From contig NC_079492.1 of the NCBI RefSeq assembly GCF_020520425.1, positions 104,133,157-104,197,156 of the forward strand: 64,000 bases of DNA, read 5' to 3'. A model generated the notes under the pieces. It did no database searches. It worked only from the letters and a program-made list of their open reading frames with translations, and had not been told where the DNA came from. Below, one piece after another: positions 35,437-47,811 of this stretch; the first letter of the stretch is position 1; each line of letters starts with the position of its first letter. This DNA is from Spinacia oleracea (lineage: Eukaryota > Streptophyta > Magnoliopsida > Caryophyllales > Amaranthaceae). A program made the translations under genes and the position numbers.

Positions 35437-35999
35437 CCATGCTGAAATATTATCACACAGTGAGGTAGTCATGTATCTCATAGATGTAACACATGCATTT
35501 CTCCTAATGTAAATGTAAGAAATTAGCTATATAATCTATGAATTGAAAAATCTTTCTTCTTTCATGCACATCAACAGATACAAAAAGCTCATCATATCGA
35601 TCAGCCGTCATACTCGAACATGTTTCTTTTATCATAAGTTATTAGGTGAATAAAATAATTATGGTAGGTAATTTAGGGGATATATCATAACAGTGACAGT
35701 ATAATTAGGAAAGGGATGAGAATCTCATGATGCAAGGCGTTGGGCAGCGTTAAAGCGTTCACAAAAAAAACAATACTTATAGTCAAGAATGGAAGCTTAA
35801 GGGGTGGTTTTGGAAGAATGGCCTTGCTTAATGCAAATGATGGCCGACAACACCTAACAACTAAAAGCTCAATGCCCAGACAACATCAGTTAACAACCTT
35901 AACTAAATCTCTACACAACAGGCAATCCCAAAAGACAAAGACAAACTAGGAAAAAGTCAATAGTGGTCAATTTTTGTCAAAAAAATGAACAAAGAAGCA
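35437..35999. other. No gene recognised
   Basis: AT-rich flank between the kinase remnant and element C. The short frame 35740-35949 has no known motif. Confidence 0.4.
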
Positions 36000-37430
36000 T
36001 GATATGTTCATATTTTATAGTGTTTTTACCCCCGTCCCTTAGTACTTTTTGATCTCAAATGAGCTCTCTAGAGTAATTTTTAGTACTAATGTGCTCCTTT
36101 TAGTGTGTTTGTATTTTCAGGTTCATCGTTGTAGGAATTAACATATTTTTTTTTGTATTTCCTACTCATTTGAACCAATACAAGAGATTATGTACTTTCG
36201 AGAGCACAAACATCGAGTTGGAAGAGTTTTCGAGCAAAGCGAATAGTGAAATCCGACACTAGTCTACTCTTTTGATCATAAATAAAGTTCTACAACTCCA
36301 AATGAAGTGATTCTAATTGGGTTGGATTCTAGACTTCTAGAGTTTTCCAAAGAGTGATCACTCACCTAATTTTGACGAATAACAAAGGAGATATGGAATT
36401 TTGAAGAGAGGGAATCGTGCAGTTTGTACGCGCGCCCGGTGGGCGAATGGCTGCCCGGCGGGCGCGTGTTGATAAAATTGAAATTGTGTAAATCAGCCCG
36501 GCGGGCGGACCTGTGCCCGGAGGGCGAGTTACAAGCTGCTCGCCCGGCGGGCGGATGTGTGCCCGACCGGGCGACGACAACCCAACGCGCGTTTCACTTA
36601 GTTATTTCAAGTTTTTCGCTTTGTTTTTTGGCAAGACTATAAATATAAGCCCTTAGCTTTTGTATTGAACATCTTATTTTCTAGTTTTAGAACCCTTAGT
36701 TTATTTTCATTACTTAGATTATTCTCTCAAATTGTTAAACACTTAGTTTTATTTTCAATTAAAGCTTCAATTTTTCATTCATTCTTCCGTTCTTCATTTA
36801 GGTATTAATTCTTACCTTGTTTTATGTTTTCAATAGTATTAATTGCCTTGTTTATTATTAATATGAGTGAGTAGGTTAATTTCTAGGGTTTAGGGGATCC
36901 ATAAATGTATGATTGGGGATTGTATTAGATATAAATTTCTGATTTTTAACTATAATTTCTATAGCTTGTTTTTGGCCGGACTATTTTGATTGAATTTGAT
37001 GAATCTTAGGTTATGCGCCGAGAGGTATAAATCTGATGTTCATGATCTGTGGCTATAGATACGATTTATTTCTAGTACATAGCAAGAGCCTGTTAGTTGT
37101 AATTTCCTAAGGAATCCATAAGATTCGAGAGATGCATGTTTTCCTAGCTATGGTTATTAATTGTTTATTATTGTCTGTCGTCAATCCCTAGTCTGCATTT
37201 GTGGTGAACCGTCTCCCTAGATTCTTTTAATATTGATATTTCCGTATTTTATTATTGTCGTAGCATTAATCAACCAAATCAATCCTTTTTGTTACTCCCA
37301 ATAGTCTAGACCTGTCGTTTAATAGTGGAAAGAACGTTGTTTTCCTGTTGGTTCGATCTTGACTTCCCTTGCTATTTAGCTAGTGATTTTAGGTTTATCT
37401 TTGATTAGGCGATACGACTTTAGCCTATCA
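36000..37430 (+). repeat. 5' LTR of C
   Basis: 1431 bp from TGATATGTTC to GCCTATCA. It contains six units of the word gcccggNgggcg between 36434 and 36573, in an otherwise AT-rich LTR. The end region ('ccctagac...gtcg...gattaggcgatacgac') is in the style of Athila LTRs. Confidence 0.85.
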
Positions 37431-37435
37431 AATTT

Positions 37436-37453
37436 TGGCGCCGTTGCCGGGAA
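37436..37453 (+). other. Primer-binding site of C (tRNA-Asp type)
   Basis: tggcgccgttgccgggaa lies five bases after the LTR end, and is nearly identical to the site of E. Confidence 0.85.
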
Positions 37454-37571
37454 ACGGTTTAATTTTCTGCTATTAATTTTGTGATCTAGATTATTTTCTT
37501 AAGTCTCAGAGAACTTCCAGTTCTTTGAGACCATGTATATATTTTCTTTTCTTTAGTTTTTCTTTGAAAAA

Positions 37572-38740
37572 ATGGATTATTATTCTTTCCCTCAATTTGT
37601 AAATGAGCCTTTTTGGGTGTATTTCGATAAACTAAATGATTTTATTGGTTACCACAATTTTAGTCTTTGGGATTCTTGTGGTTTTGCTTATGGTGGTTTA
37701 AATGAGTATACAAGGAAAGTGATAGAAAGTAGATTTAATGGTGATTTTCGAGTCTTATCTTTGGATGATATGTGGGATTACTATATGTGGTTTGCAAGGA
37801 TTCGTATGAGCGTGAAATTGACATTCATATTCCATGTGCTAATCCAAATTATGAGCATAATCTACATGTTTCTACCCCCTCTCCCTTGAATGCTTGTTAT
37901 AATGAGGTGCGTTCTAATGTTTATGATAATCATGCCTATTCTAATGAATTCTCTAACCCTTGCATGGATATCAATGTTTTTCCTCATGATTCCACTATTG
38001 CTTCTCCCGTGTATTATTGTGAACCCTTGCCCAATCCTGATCAACTCGAATCAGAAAGCAGAGATAGCTTCTTAGAGGAATTATGAAGATTAAACTCCAA
38101 GATTGAGATTCAGTGTACTAGATCTCAAGAGGCTACTAATGAGATTATTAAAGCTAGTAAGGCTACTCTTGAGAGATTTAGAAAAATTCAAGAAATTATT
38201 GAAAATAATTATTCGAGTTGTGTTGGGGATGAGGGTCAACTTAGTGAACCCATAGGTAACCAAGAGTGTGAGGAACTTATAACGGAGGTTGAGGATGTGT
38301 TGGAGGATGATGATGTGACTGTTGGATCAATGGATAAAGGATTTTTTGAAGATGAAAAGCCATATATTATAGAGCAAGTCCATGAAGAAATTGAAGTTGA
38401 TAAAACTCTTGTTGTTGTGTCAACCCCTACCCCTCATATTCCAAGTCCAAGAAGGGTTATTCTTAACCCCGTTTATACAGTCTCACTCCCCTTCTCTTTC
38501 CTCATAAAACCTTTTCTTGAGGACTTTCCTCCACCCCGTGAAAATAAAAAGCCCAATGACCCAATAGAGTTTGTTCCTCTTTGTGAATCTTTTACAGGTA
38601 CTTGCAATACTTACAAAGAAGATGTGGATGCTTTGCAGAGAGCTCTATATGGTGAAGATCTTGTCCACCATGAATGCCAAAACACAGAGAGAGCTATTTC
38701 ATTGATCATTGAGGTTGAAGAATCAATAGTCCGCAAAAAT
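37572..38740 (+). pseudogene. Gag-like gene of C, broken
   Basis: The ATG at 37572 opens MDYYSFPQFVNEPFWVYFDK. A block GLNEYTRKVIESRFNGDF followed by DDMWDYYMWFA resembles the gag capsid segment of Gypsy elements. A frame change near 37795 moves the coding stretch to the next frame. After a TGA at 38084-38086 the frame continues through an acidic, Glu-rich region (EDVLEDDDVTVGS). It is cut at 38740 by the LTR of D. No zinc knuckle, protease or RT is seen. This looks like the first gene of the same non-autonomous Athila type as element A. Confidence 0.6.
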
Positions 38741-41216
38741 TGTGATACTCCGTATTTTTATGTCGTTTTATTTTATATTTCAAGAAAATATACTACGTTT
38801 TATGTTTTAAATAATTAGAAATAAGGTTACGTTTTAAGCAAGGATATAAATATCATAAAGTTATTTTGGACTTAAATGTTTTATTTCAAGGAAACGAGTA
38901 GTTTACAAAGTTTTAAGAAGGAAAACCAAAAACAATTTGAAAAAGGATTTAAGTTAATATACCCTAATTATTTAAATTAAGAATATAATCAGATTTTGTT
39001 TTCAAAATAAAATACGGAACCCAAACCCTTGCTCTTCTTCTTCCTTACGTTCTACTGTCGTGCGCCGTTTTACTCTAACCTGTTCCCGCATCTCCGTGGT
39101 TGTTTTCCGTCTCCACCATCACGGTTCTTTCCTCTCCTCCTCTCTACTCTCTTCCCTCTAACTGTTGCCTATTATTGTTGTTGATTGTGATGATGGTGTC
39201 ACATAGTTGTATTGTGGGTAGAGATAGTGGTTGTCGAGGAGCGTCGCTGCTATTCAATTGTTGTTGTTCGTTAGTTTGAGTTTAATTCTGTGAGTGTTGC
39301 TGTTCTCATTCAATAATTACCGTTGACTTCTTTAAAACGCAACTATTCGTTGTTGGTGAGATGGTTCTTGATTAATGATAGGTTAAGAAATGTTTTTATT
39401 ATTAATAAAGATATACGGAAGTATCCCAACAATGTTAGATTATGCTTTTTGAATAAGAAGCAGATTGTTCAAGCCTAAAATAAATGATTTTAAAGCATAT
39501 TTATATTGTATATTAATTTACTCGTAGGTATTAGTTTGCAAACAAGGTAAATTGATCTCAAAAGTTGTAATTTGGTCATTCTTAAATAAAACTCAGTTTA
39601 TTTATGTCCGGATTATTTAAACGGTTTTTAAGATACCTAAATGAATATTGTGAATGAGTTTTATGATGTGATTGTGAGGCAAACAATAATAGTTTATTGT
39701 TTGTGTATCTGGAGCATTACGAGTCTAAAAATCAGATCATTAGGAAGTTATAAATACGATTTTTAGTACTTTAAATGTTGATTTATGTAATCACGAAACT
39801 GATTGTATTATTATACAATGTTTAGGTACCAAGTTCATAGAAGGAAGATTCTAGCTAGCTCGTTGCCCTTAAGCTGTTTTCGTACTTCAAAAGGTACGTA
39901 CTAGTCCTAGAATGTACTAGTTGTATTAGTAGCATGAGTAGGACTTAATGGTTTGTATTTCAATGAATGTGTTGTGATGCGTACACTTGGGAGTATGTTG
40001 TTGTTGTTGTTTATTTATTATAAGAAGCAAGCATGCTCTTTAATATTATTTCATGTGTCTTTACAAGTGTTACTATGGTCAATTAGACTAAATTCAAACA
40101 TAGTATGTTAGGAGGTTCCTCAAAACCTCCGAGCCAAGGACTAAAGGCTTAACAATGAGTGTCCTAATTGTTTGATCACTCGTCCTAAAGGAGTTAAAAG
40201 AGAAGTTGTGTTTCTTATATTGTATATATATTATGCATTTTTGTTTAATGTCTAAACAAATTAAACAACAAGGAAATTACTAAAGCACTCAAAGTGAAAG
40301 AAATGGCTTGTAAGCTCTCAGAGATATTCTCTCGAGTAGCAGTATGGGTAAAGGAACAATTTTCGTATTGGTATCCTGCACTCTTTATTATGCGCTAGGC
40401 GCTTTTACCTACAGAAATAGAGTTAACTAAGTAGTTAAACTTCCTAGAGAAGGTACGTCAAGGACTCTTCTCGGGGGTATGCATACTGATTCAAGGTTAG
40501 TTGTACTAGATGACGCTCTAGTAAGTTTAAAGTTACATATTCGAAGGCACGTCTAGGACTCTTCGACACTCTTATAGGATCGTTAGGTGCGGTCAAGGAT
40601 GGCCTACGATCAATCTTTTAAATTACAATGCCAATGCCAATTCTAATTCACATAAATCAAGGTTGCGTCGGTAAGTTTAAAGTTGTGTCCTGAGGTATAT
40701 TATTTAATAATGTCGTGTCTAGGGGGTTTGATATTAAATGATTATTGCCTTGGTACGTACTCAGCATTAGCTGACTTGATCTTTGTTGTTGTTTGGCCAC
40801 GTCTCATTATATGATGGCCCTGCGATGAACCATAATTTCACTTGGGATTACGGAGAGCAGTCAATTTACAGGTTTGCGAGTAAGGATGCATGGGAATAGA
40901 TTTTGAAGTACCATTTTCCTCTGAATATTGCATTGGTTTTATATTTTAATGTGTTGCAACTACTTAAGTTAATTTATAAATTGTTTTGGAATTTGGATTT
41001 AACAAAGGGGCCTATTAAGGTCTCCACATTGTATTTTGGATTAATTGTTTTAAGACTTCCGCTGTTTGTTTTCAAAGTTAGACTATAAAGGTTAAACCAG
41101 TTTTTAATTAATCATTTCATCAGCCTTATACGTTCCATCATGGAAGTAACACCCCTATGTTTCTCTATTCTCAAATATAAGGTGTTTTAAATAGGAAGGA
41201 CTATGGGGGTGTTACA
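38741..41216 (+). repeat. 5' LTR of D
   Basis: 2476 bp, TGTGATACTCCG to GGGTGTTACA. Start and end match those of solo LTR S when S is read on its minus strand. It contains a pyrimidine-rich leader-like stretch at 39020-39170, as S does at 14925-15120 in reverse. Confidence 0.78.
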
Positions 41217-41219
41217 AAA

Positions 41220-41232
41220 TGGTAGCCAGAGC
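41220..41232 (+). other. Primer-binding site of D
   Basis: tggtagccagagc, close to the tRNA-iMet complement TGGTATCAGAGC, a few bases after the LTR end. Confidence 0.6.
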
Positions 41233-41982
41233 TATTGGTTTTAGTCCTAAAAATATCATTATTTAAAATGACCTTATTTTCAAATTTTACATATATTTTA
41301 ACTAAAGGGGTAAGAAGGGATTACTGCATATAATTACAATTGCATGGTGAATTAGTAAATGATTGGGGTATCAAAGTGGATTGCGCATTTTTCTTGATCA
41401 TAGGCACTAAGTCTCATCTATTTGGTTGTCTAGATTACTTAATAGTTGATAGCATGGTCGTACAGTCTTGTTGATTTCGCCTCGTAGTTAATTGCGTGAA
41501 GCTAGCATGTTATTATTTTAGATGAGTAGTAGTGTGTGAAAGTGTAGCTCATTGACTTTGTAGTTGATTTACGATATGTCCAGCAGTATATTATACTTCA
41601 TAACATTATCGTTAATAAGAATTTAATATAGAAGAATTTGGTGGAATCTCGTAATTGTTAGCCATATAATACTAGTTACTTAGAATTAGCCTATTATCAT
41701 TGAGAATTAGTTTAGAATTAATATGCATGCCGGTGTTAGTGTTAATTTTTATCATGAAAGGGTTAGAATATGTTATACTAAGTAACGTATAGTCCGAGTA
41801 ACATGTACTCTTGCCTTAGTAGTAATAATGGATAGTTGTATGTGTACTGTGCCGACTTACGTCTAGATACGAGTTTAAACCTCCCCCTATTTATTCATAT
41901 GTGTAGATATGACTATTTTTATGAAGTCTTGACTTTGACAAGTTATCAAAGGTTTATTTATAAAATATGCGTCCGCCTACCG

Positions 41983-43136
41983 ATGCAGGAACTAATGGCT
42001 GGCCGTGGTAGACGAGTTGATATCGAAATCCAAGCTATGAGGGATACCTTAAGGCGATTGATCCAGGTTACGCAGAATCTGGCACAGGATAATCTTGGTC
42101 ATCTTCACCCACCCAACCAAGACGTAGCTGGTGAGCTGTACAAGAAAATAAGCATGAATAAGCCTACCTACTTCACCGGGAAGGGTGATCCAGCTGCACT
42201 GGAAGATTGGTTTCGTGAATTCGAGCGATTGTTTGAGACCCTTCACTGTCCGGAAAATTTGAAAGTACTTAGTGCGGTGTTCTACATCCGCGAAGAAGAT
42301 GACATGTGGTGGAATCGTGCTAAAGAGACCTTGCAACAACAAGCAAACTTTGGCTGGGAACAATTCAAGGTCGCAATACGTGCAAAGTTCCTACCTCCCC
42401 ATGTCAAAAAGCAGAAAAACCTGGAGTTCAACTCTCTGAAGATGGAAGGGACGAACATGACAGTTCATGAGTACCACCAGAAGTTTATTGATCTTATGAG
42501 GTTCGCACCTGAAACTGTCCCCACTGAGGAAATAAAAGCTCAAAAGTTTGAATTGGGACTATCTTACGAACTGCAAGAGAAATTGACTGGAGAAAACTTC
42601 ACTTGCATGGATGTTTGCTATGGAAAAGCTTCCTATCTGGAGGGCATAAAACAAGGAAAGAGGCAAGCTCTGCTGGGGATAAGAGAAAAGACGACCCGTT
42701 CAGAACCATCAACGTTTTGACAAGAAGCCCAAGTTCGGGAATAATTTCAATGGTGGCCGGTTCTCACAGCAATGGTAAGCAGCCGAATGGGAATCGCTTT
42801 GAAGGAAAAAATAATAGTGGTCAAGCTCAACGATACCACTACTGCAAAAACTACCCCAACAATCACCCAGGGAAAGATTGTAATGGGGAATTAGTGGAGT
42901 GCAACAAGTGTGGAAAGAAGGGTCACCGACGCTATGAATGTTGTTCCAATGTTAAGAACACCAATGGTAATGGGAACAACCAAACTCGTCCGGGAAATGG
43001 GGGAAATGGTAGTCACCAGTACAGGAATGGCAACGGGAATCAGCAATATACAAGAACGGAAATGGGAACAAAGGTTATAATTCTCAGCAAGCCAAGGATT
43101 CAAGGCGAACGGGAATGGAAATGGAGCCAATCCTAA
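41983..43136 (+). pseudogene. gag: Tekay-like gag (capsid/nucleocapsid) with frameshift
   Basis: The start is taken at 41983 (MQELMAGRGRRVD), in the style of chromovirus gags; an open frame extends upstream from 41836 but is leader. The capsid core shows PTYFTGKGDPAALEDW, FYIREEDDMWW, FLPPHVKKQKNLEF, YHQKFIDLMRFAPE and QKFELGLSYELQ. The first frame ends at 42720. The coding stretch continues in another frame from about 42640, with the double zinc-binding region ending in CNKCGKKGHRRYEC (CX2CX4HX4C). A Gly/Asn-rich tail ends at 43136. Gag would assemble the cytoplasmic particle in which reverse transcription occurs. One frameshift separates the two parts, so no full protein is made. Confidence 0.85.
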
Positions 43137-43185
43137 TGGTAACGGAAATGGAAGTGGGAATGCACCGGGGAAGCTCAATTTTAGA

Positions 43186-43640
43186 TATATTTGTTCCCTT
43201 CTTTCTACCCATGTTGTTGCCTGTGCCCTTCTATTTGGTGACTAACCACATTACAAGCCCATCAAGCCCCATTGGTTATTAGTCCCAAGCTTGGCTTGGG
43301 GGAGCTATTAGTGAGTGAGGTGAGGGAGTTGTAGTGTGCTTCATTTGAGCACAATTCGGGTATTGGAAAAAGAAAGGGAGTTCTTCTTATTCTTATGTGG
43401 TGATTAAAAAAAAATGAGCAGAAAGATAGGAAGAGTTGAGAATGTGAAGGTTCCCAAAAGGGAGAAAAAAAATTGAGCAAGAAGAAAAAAATCATTACTT
43501 TCAGAAAAATTCAAAGCATTGTTTCATTCAAGTATTACAATTCCTTATTCTTGTGAGTGATTGGTCTTATAGTTGAGAAAGGTGAAAACGTGTGGTGTGG
43601 TTCGTTTTTTGCATCCTCATGTGTTGAGTAGGAGTACTGT
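43186..43640 (+). other. 3' internal remnant of element C
   Basis: Resembles 63540-63660 of E: 'acccatgttgt.gcc', 'gtccc.ag', and the polypurine-like gcttgggggagct at 43294-43306. It is non-coding. F follows directly. Confidence 0.55.
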
Positions 43641-43644
43641 GGTG

Positions 43645-44955
43645 TTGTTCCTAGGTTTTGGTTGATGACACACACACACATATTGAAAACTTCCTGATTA
43701 TGGTTGCTAATGACTTTAGACAGGTAAGTGCCTGAGTTCCTAATAGGAGAGGAACTTGAAACAGATGCTGAAGTTCCTAATATGCACTTGGAACAGCTAC
43801 TGGAATTCCTGAGCTGGAAGCAGTACAAGATAGAGTTTCAAAATCACAAAAGGAGCAACACATATTACAAATCGAGTGTTCTTCATAATCACAAGAACAA
43901 AATGCAGACTCATGGCTACTAGTTCCTTTGTGAACATAAGAGGAACTCATCAATGTTCCTGAGCTGGAACAAGTAAAGCTTCAGAGTTGAATGCCTCATC
44001 AAAGGGAAGACATATATGTCTAGGTAGTCTACTTTACTTAGATTGTATGTAAAATATTAGCATGCTAGGCGATATATAAGGAAATGGAGGAACTTGGATT
44101 ACTTAGCTGTTTTTGTCTAAATATCTGGCAATGCGTTTTAAGGAAAATGTTTTCAAATAAAATATCTCTTTGTGTTTAATAAAAATCAGATTCTTATTAT
44201 ATTTTGTTAATTAAATAAAAACAGTTTTTATCTTCCTAAAACTTCTCCTAAATATCTTGATAAAATAAATAAACGTTTTTAAGAAAACAAAAGTGATTGA
44301 CTTAGTCTTAAACACGTCCAGCAGTTGAGGAAGTTGAGTGGGAAGTGGTCTTCCCTTGTTCCTCAAGTCTAGGGATGTGACAAACAAAGTGTCAGTTGTT
44401 GGCAGTTGAGTTTTTGAAGGAAACAAACCCTAAGGACAAAACTCTATATAAGGCCACGAAGTTTTCTGAAACAAGTACACAAACTTTCCTAGAGCTTTGC
44501 ATTTCCAAAAACGTTTTAAAGAGTTTTCTAAAAACGAGTTTGTGTCCTAGTTTAATCTAAGTTCCTAAAGGTCTTTATATATTTACTTAAGCTTATTAAT
44601 ATCCAGAGTTCTCGAAACAAAACTGTATTTCAGATTAGAAAGGATAGCGTTATCCTGTAAAGACTTAGAGTGTAAGTCTAAGAGAAAGAGAAGAAAAGTG
44701 AGTTGTAATCAGAGTAGGTTACTGTGAGGAACTCGAGTTTGAGAGAAACTCGAGTTAGAGAGTTATTGTAATCGAGGCATTACCATAATATAAAGGAATT
44801 CTCTTCTTGATTAGTGTCAAGAAGTTTTCTAAATCATTGCTTTTTACTTTCTTAATACTCAGTTCCTTTAATATTTCTAAGTTCCGCAAGAAACTCTCTT
44901 AAAATTCGAAATACAATTCACCCCCCCTCTTGTGTGTGTTCCTACTGGAATATCA
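43645..44955 (+). repeat. 5' LTR of F
   Basis: It ends ATATCA two bases before TGGTATCAGAGC. The exact left edge is uncertain: starts at 43645 or 43663 both begin with TG. It includes a short CA repeat near 43668-43680 and 15-16 copies of GGAAC or GTTCC. Confidence 0.75.
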
Positions 44956-44957
44956 AT

Positions 44958-44971
44958 TGGTATCAGAGCCA
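44958..44971 (+). other. Primer-binding site of F (tRNA-iMet)
   Basis: tggtatcagagcca is the standard Copia primer-binding site, two bases after the LTR end. Confidence 0.95.
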
Positions 44972-45021
44972 GTACTCACTAAAATCGCAGGAAACCCTGT
45001 TTGAGTCAAGTTCCTGATAGT

Positions 45022-46796
45022 ATGAACTCACAAGAGAAACTGGAAGAAGGTTACTCCACACAAAGGCCACCTATGTTCAATGGAAAGTTCTACTCATACT
45101 GGAAGAACAGGATGGAGATATTCATCAAAGCTGAAAACTACCAAGTGTGGCGTGTGATAGAAGTTGGAGACTTTGAGGTAACAAAAACCAATGCAGAAAA
45201 CAAGGTAGTTCCTAAACCAATGTCTGAATTTGCCAAAGAAGATTTTGAAAAATATGAGATAAATGCTATGGCTGTTAAAATCTTACATTGTGGACTTGGA
45301 CCCCAAGAACACAATAGGGTCATGGGGTGCAAGAACGCAAAACAGATTTGGGAACTACTACAAGTAACCCACGAAGGAACTAATGAAGTTAAGAGTTCCA
45401 AATTGATCTTTTGATGTCTAAATATGAAAGATTTGAAATGCTTCCAAAAGAAACTATTCAAGAGATGTTCACTAGATTTACTAACATAACTAATGAATTA
45501 GTTTCTCTTGGTAGAATCATTCCCACAGATGAACAGGTAAGAAAAATACTAAGGAGCATGCCACAAGATGATCGTTGGAGAACAAAGGTCACTGCACTAT
45601 TTGAGACCAAGGACTTCACAAAGTTTAACATTAACAACTTGCTGGTTCCTTGATGACACATGAATTACATCTTGGAGCTGCTGTTCCTGAGAGCTCCAGA
45701 AACCGAGGACTTGCTCTAAAAGCTGAGGAACTCGACGAATCTGAGCCAGATGAGGAAGAGGCTGCCATGCTGGTTAGAAAAATGTGAAAGATCTACAGGA
45801 ACTTCAAACCAGGAAACCAGAAAGGAAGGAACTTTGCAAGGAAAACTATCAGTTCCAAAACTGAGCAAGGTTGTTACAAATGTGGAGAAACTGATCATCA
45901 AATCCGTGAATGCCCTGTGTGGGAAAATGACAAAGCCAAAGGAAAAGGAAAGGAACAGGTCAAGGAACTCTACAATAAGTCTACCTTCAACAAGCCAAAC
46001 TTCAAAAAGGCTATGATAGCTGCATGGGGCGAAGCAACAGATTCAGAAGATGATGAGGAACAACCAAATGAAGAAACTGCAAATCTTTGCCTAATGGCAA
46101 GGACAGATGGAACTGAACAAGTTCCATCAGAAGAAGTAAGTTCCTCCACCCTTTAGTGTCTTTCAAAGTCAAAACTAATTGAACTGTTGTTAGAAACTCT
46201 AGATGATTATAAAAAGCTAAGTATATTAAAAGCCCAAAGAGATAGAGCCTTGGAACTTAGTAAAGACCATATGAGTTATCTAAACAATGTTAGATCTGAT
46301 GTTCAAAGTAGGTTCTTTGAATTGCTAGATAGGAATACCACCATAAATGAATCATTCGAGAAAGTTAGGAATGAAAACATCCTTCTTCAAGTGGAACTCA
46401 GTCAATACAAGATGTTTAACTTAAGTCTAGACCCCACAAAATCCTTAGAAATGAACATGGGAATTTTCAATGTCAACCTAGAAAGATTAAACAAAGACCT
46501 GATCACCACAAAGGAACAGAAAGATCAACTAGAAAGGGAACTAGCCATGGCCAGGGGCAAGAAACAACCACCTAAGGTTCCTCCCAAATGGATTGAGAAT
46601 GCTCAATCCAAGAGAACATAAGGTTTAGGTTTTAGCCACAAAACTAGTCATAAGAAACGATATGTGGAACTCCCTAGTGTAAAAGTCTGTTTCTCATGTG
46701 GAAGTGGAAATCATGTAAGTACTGAATGTTCCAAGATGAAGGAACGGGATCAAAAGAACATGAATTATGTTAAGAAAAAATGGGTTAAGAAGATAG
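45022..46796 (+). pseudogene. gag: SIRE-like gag, multiply broken and truncated
   Basis: The first ATG in the gag frame is 45022. The capsid N-terminus has PPMFNGKFYSYWKNRMEIFI. A frame change at about 45411 leads to MLPKETIQEMFTRFTNITN and LRSMPQDDRWRTKVTALFE, and a stop follows at 45651-45653. The first zinc knuckle, CYKCGETDHQIREC, is near 45873. A long, charged coiled-coil-like region runs from 46187 to 46620 (VRNENILLQVELSQYK). After a TAA at 46619-46621, a second knuckle CFSCGSGNHVSTEC lies near 46690. The Angela-like insertion cuts it at 46797. At least three frame breaks exist. Confidence 0.85.
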
Positions 46797-47798
46797 TGTA
46801 GGAATACAGTTAACCATAATAACATGTGCGGAAACAATCCCCAAAGCCAGGAACCATGTAAAGCACAGATTAAGCAAACTTACGTTAGAAGCGTGTTTTC
46901 CACAAATTGTCAACGAACACGAACTTAGAACTCCACTTGTCGTTCCTCTACTTGGTTCACCGACACGATCATATTCGTCTTGATTATCGTAGCTTAGACA
47001 ATCGATCAAGAGTTTTGCTTTTTGGGATGAACACACTTTGGAGGCACAGAGAGAATTAGGGTTCTCTGTGACTCTAGGGTTTTTGGTGTGACCGAATTGT
47101 TTTTGTGTTGGAAAACGGGTTAGAAGGTTATTAACATAACCTTACTAACCGACCAATCCATAAGGCAAGGCCGGCCAGCAAGCTCGCGCAAGATCACACG
47201 AGCACGCACAGCGAGCTGGGCCGTGGGCCGCGCTGCTGCTACTGTGTCGTTGCCTTGGCCCGCGCGCACACACACACGCAGCTGCTCGGCCATGGGCCAG
47301 CGCTGCTGTGTCGTGGCCTTGCTTGCGTGCCCAGCGGGCCCATGGGCCTTGAGTGCTTCGTGCACTCGGCTCGTGGGCCGCTCTTCGTATTCGCAATTAA
47401 TATATTTCCGATATATTATTTATCATTTCGTATACGACGAATCACCGTCTTACGATACGATTTATTCGTTTCGCCTAGCTTACGAATATTCGCGATACGA
47501 TATACGATTCCGATGCAAGGTCGTATCGTATAATACATTTTCCAACTAATTCCCGAAAAGCTATTAAATGAATTTCCGATTCATTTAATCCGGTGATCTG
47601 TTATGTGTCATTGGTGTGACCTTGTAGGTTCAGTCAAGAGTAAGCTGTGAGTTCAATATTCATTAGAACTCACTGATCGGAAGCATTGCTCCAGCTAGCT
47701 GTTCCGATCACTTGCTCTTACTGAATTAATTGTTCGCAATTAATCTGAACCTTGGTATTAGAATTAATGCACCTTGGGTGAAGGACATATTTCCTTCA
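46797..47798 (-). repeat. 3' LTR of G
   Basis: 1002 bp. On the minus strand it starts TGAAGGAAATATGTCCTTC and ends GTATTCCTACA. Like solo LTR J it has a GC-rich patch (47160-47395). A second patch (47398-47540) is dense in cgatacga and tcgtatcg. Confidence 0.85.
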
Positions 47799-47811
47799 GT
47801 CTCCCACTTGT
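47799..47811 (-). other. Polypurine tract of G
   Basis: The minus strand reads acaagtgggagac directly before the LTR start, as usual for Angela/Tork-type Copia elements. Confidence 0.78.

Larger units (their letters stand above)
38741..43185 (+). mobile_element. Tekay-like (chromovirus) Gypsy element D, 3' truncated
   Basis: LTR 38741-41216, an initiator-Met-like primer-binding site and gag are present; protease, RT, RNase H, integrase and the 3' LTR are missing. At about 43186 the sequence returns to element C. The left flank is aaaat, but with the right end gone no target duplication can be tested. Confidence 0.75.
36000..43640 (+). mobile_element. Athila-like Gypsy element C, interrupted
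   Basis: A complete 5' LTR (36000-37430), tRNA-Asp type primer-binding site and decayed gag-like gene reach 38740, where Tekay-like element D begins. After D, 43186-43640 resembles the 3' internal end of element E (63540-63660), including gtcccaagct and cttgggggagc, and is taken as the right part of C. Element F then begins. The 3' LTR of C is not in the window and is expected further right. Confidence 0.68.
43645..46796 (+). mobile_element. SIRE-like Copia element F, 5' half
   Basis: It has a 5' LTR, a canonical initiator-Met primer-binding site and a long, broken gag with two zinc knuckles, then ends abruptly at 46797 where element G starts. The gag architecture (capsid, knuckle, long helical linker, second knuckle) is that of the SIRE/Maximus lineage. 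The remaining pol and 3' LTR are expected right of the window, beyond G. The GGAAC/GTTCC word is strongly enriched throughout. Confidence 0.85.

Noticed and set aside
41836-41982. Upstream extension of the Tekay-like gag frame
   Set aside because: Sequence before 41983 is not gag-like; the family start MQELMAGRGRR or the next Met is a better start.
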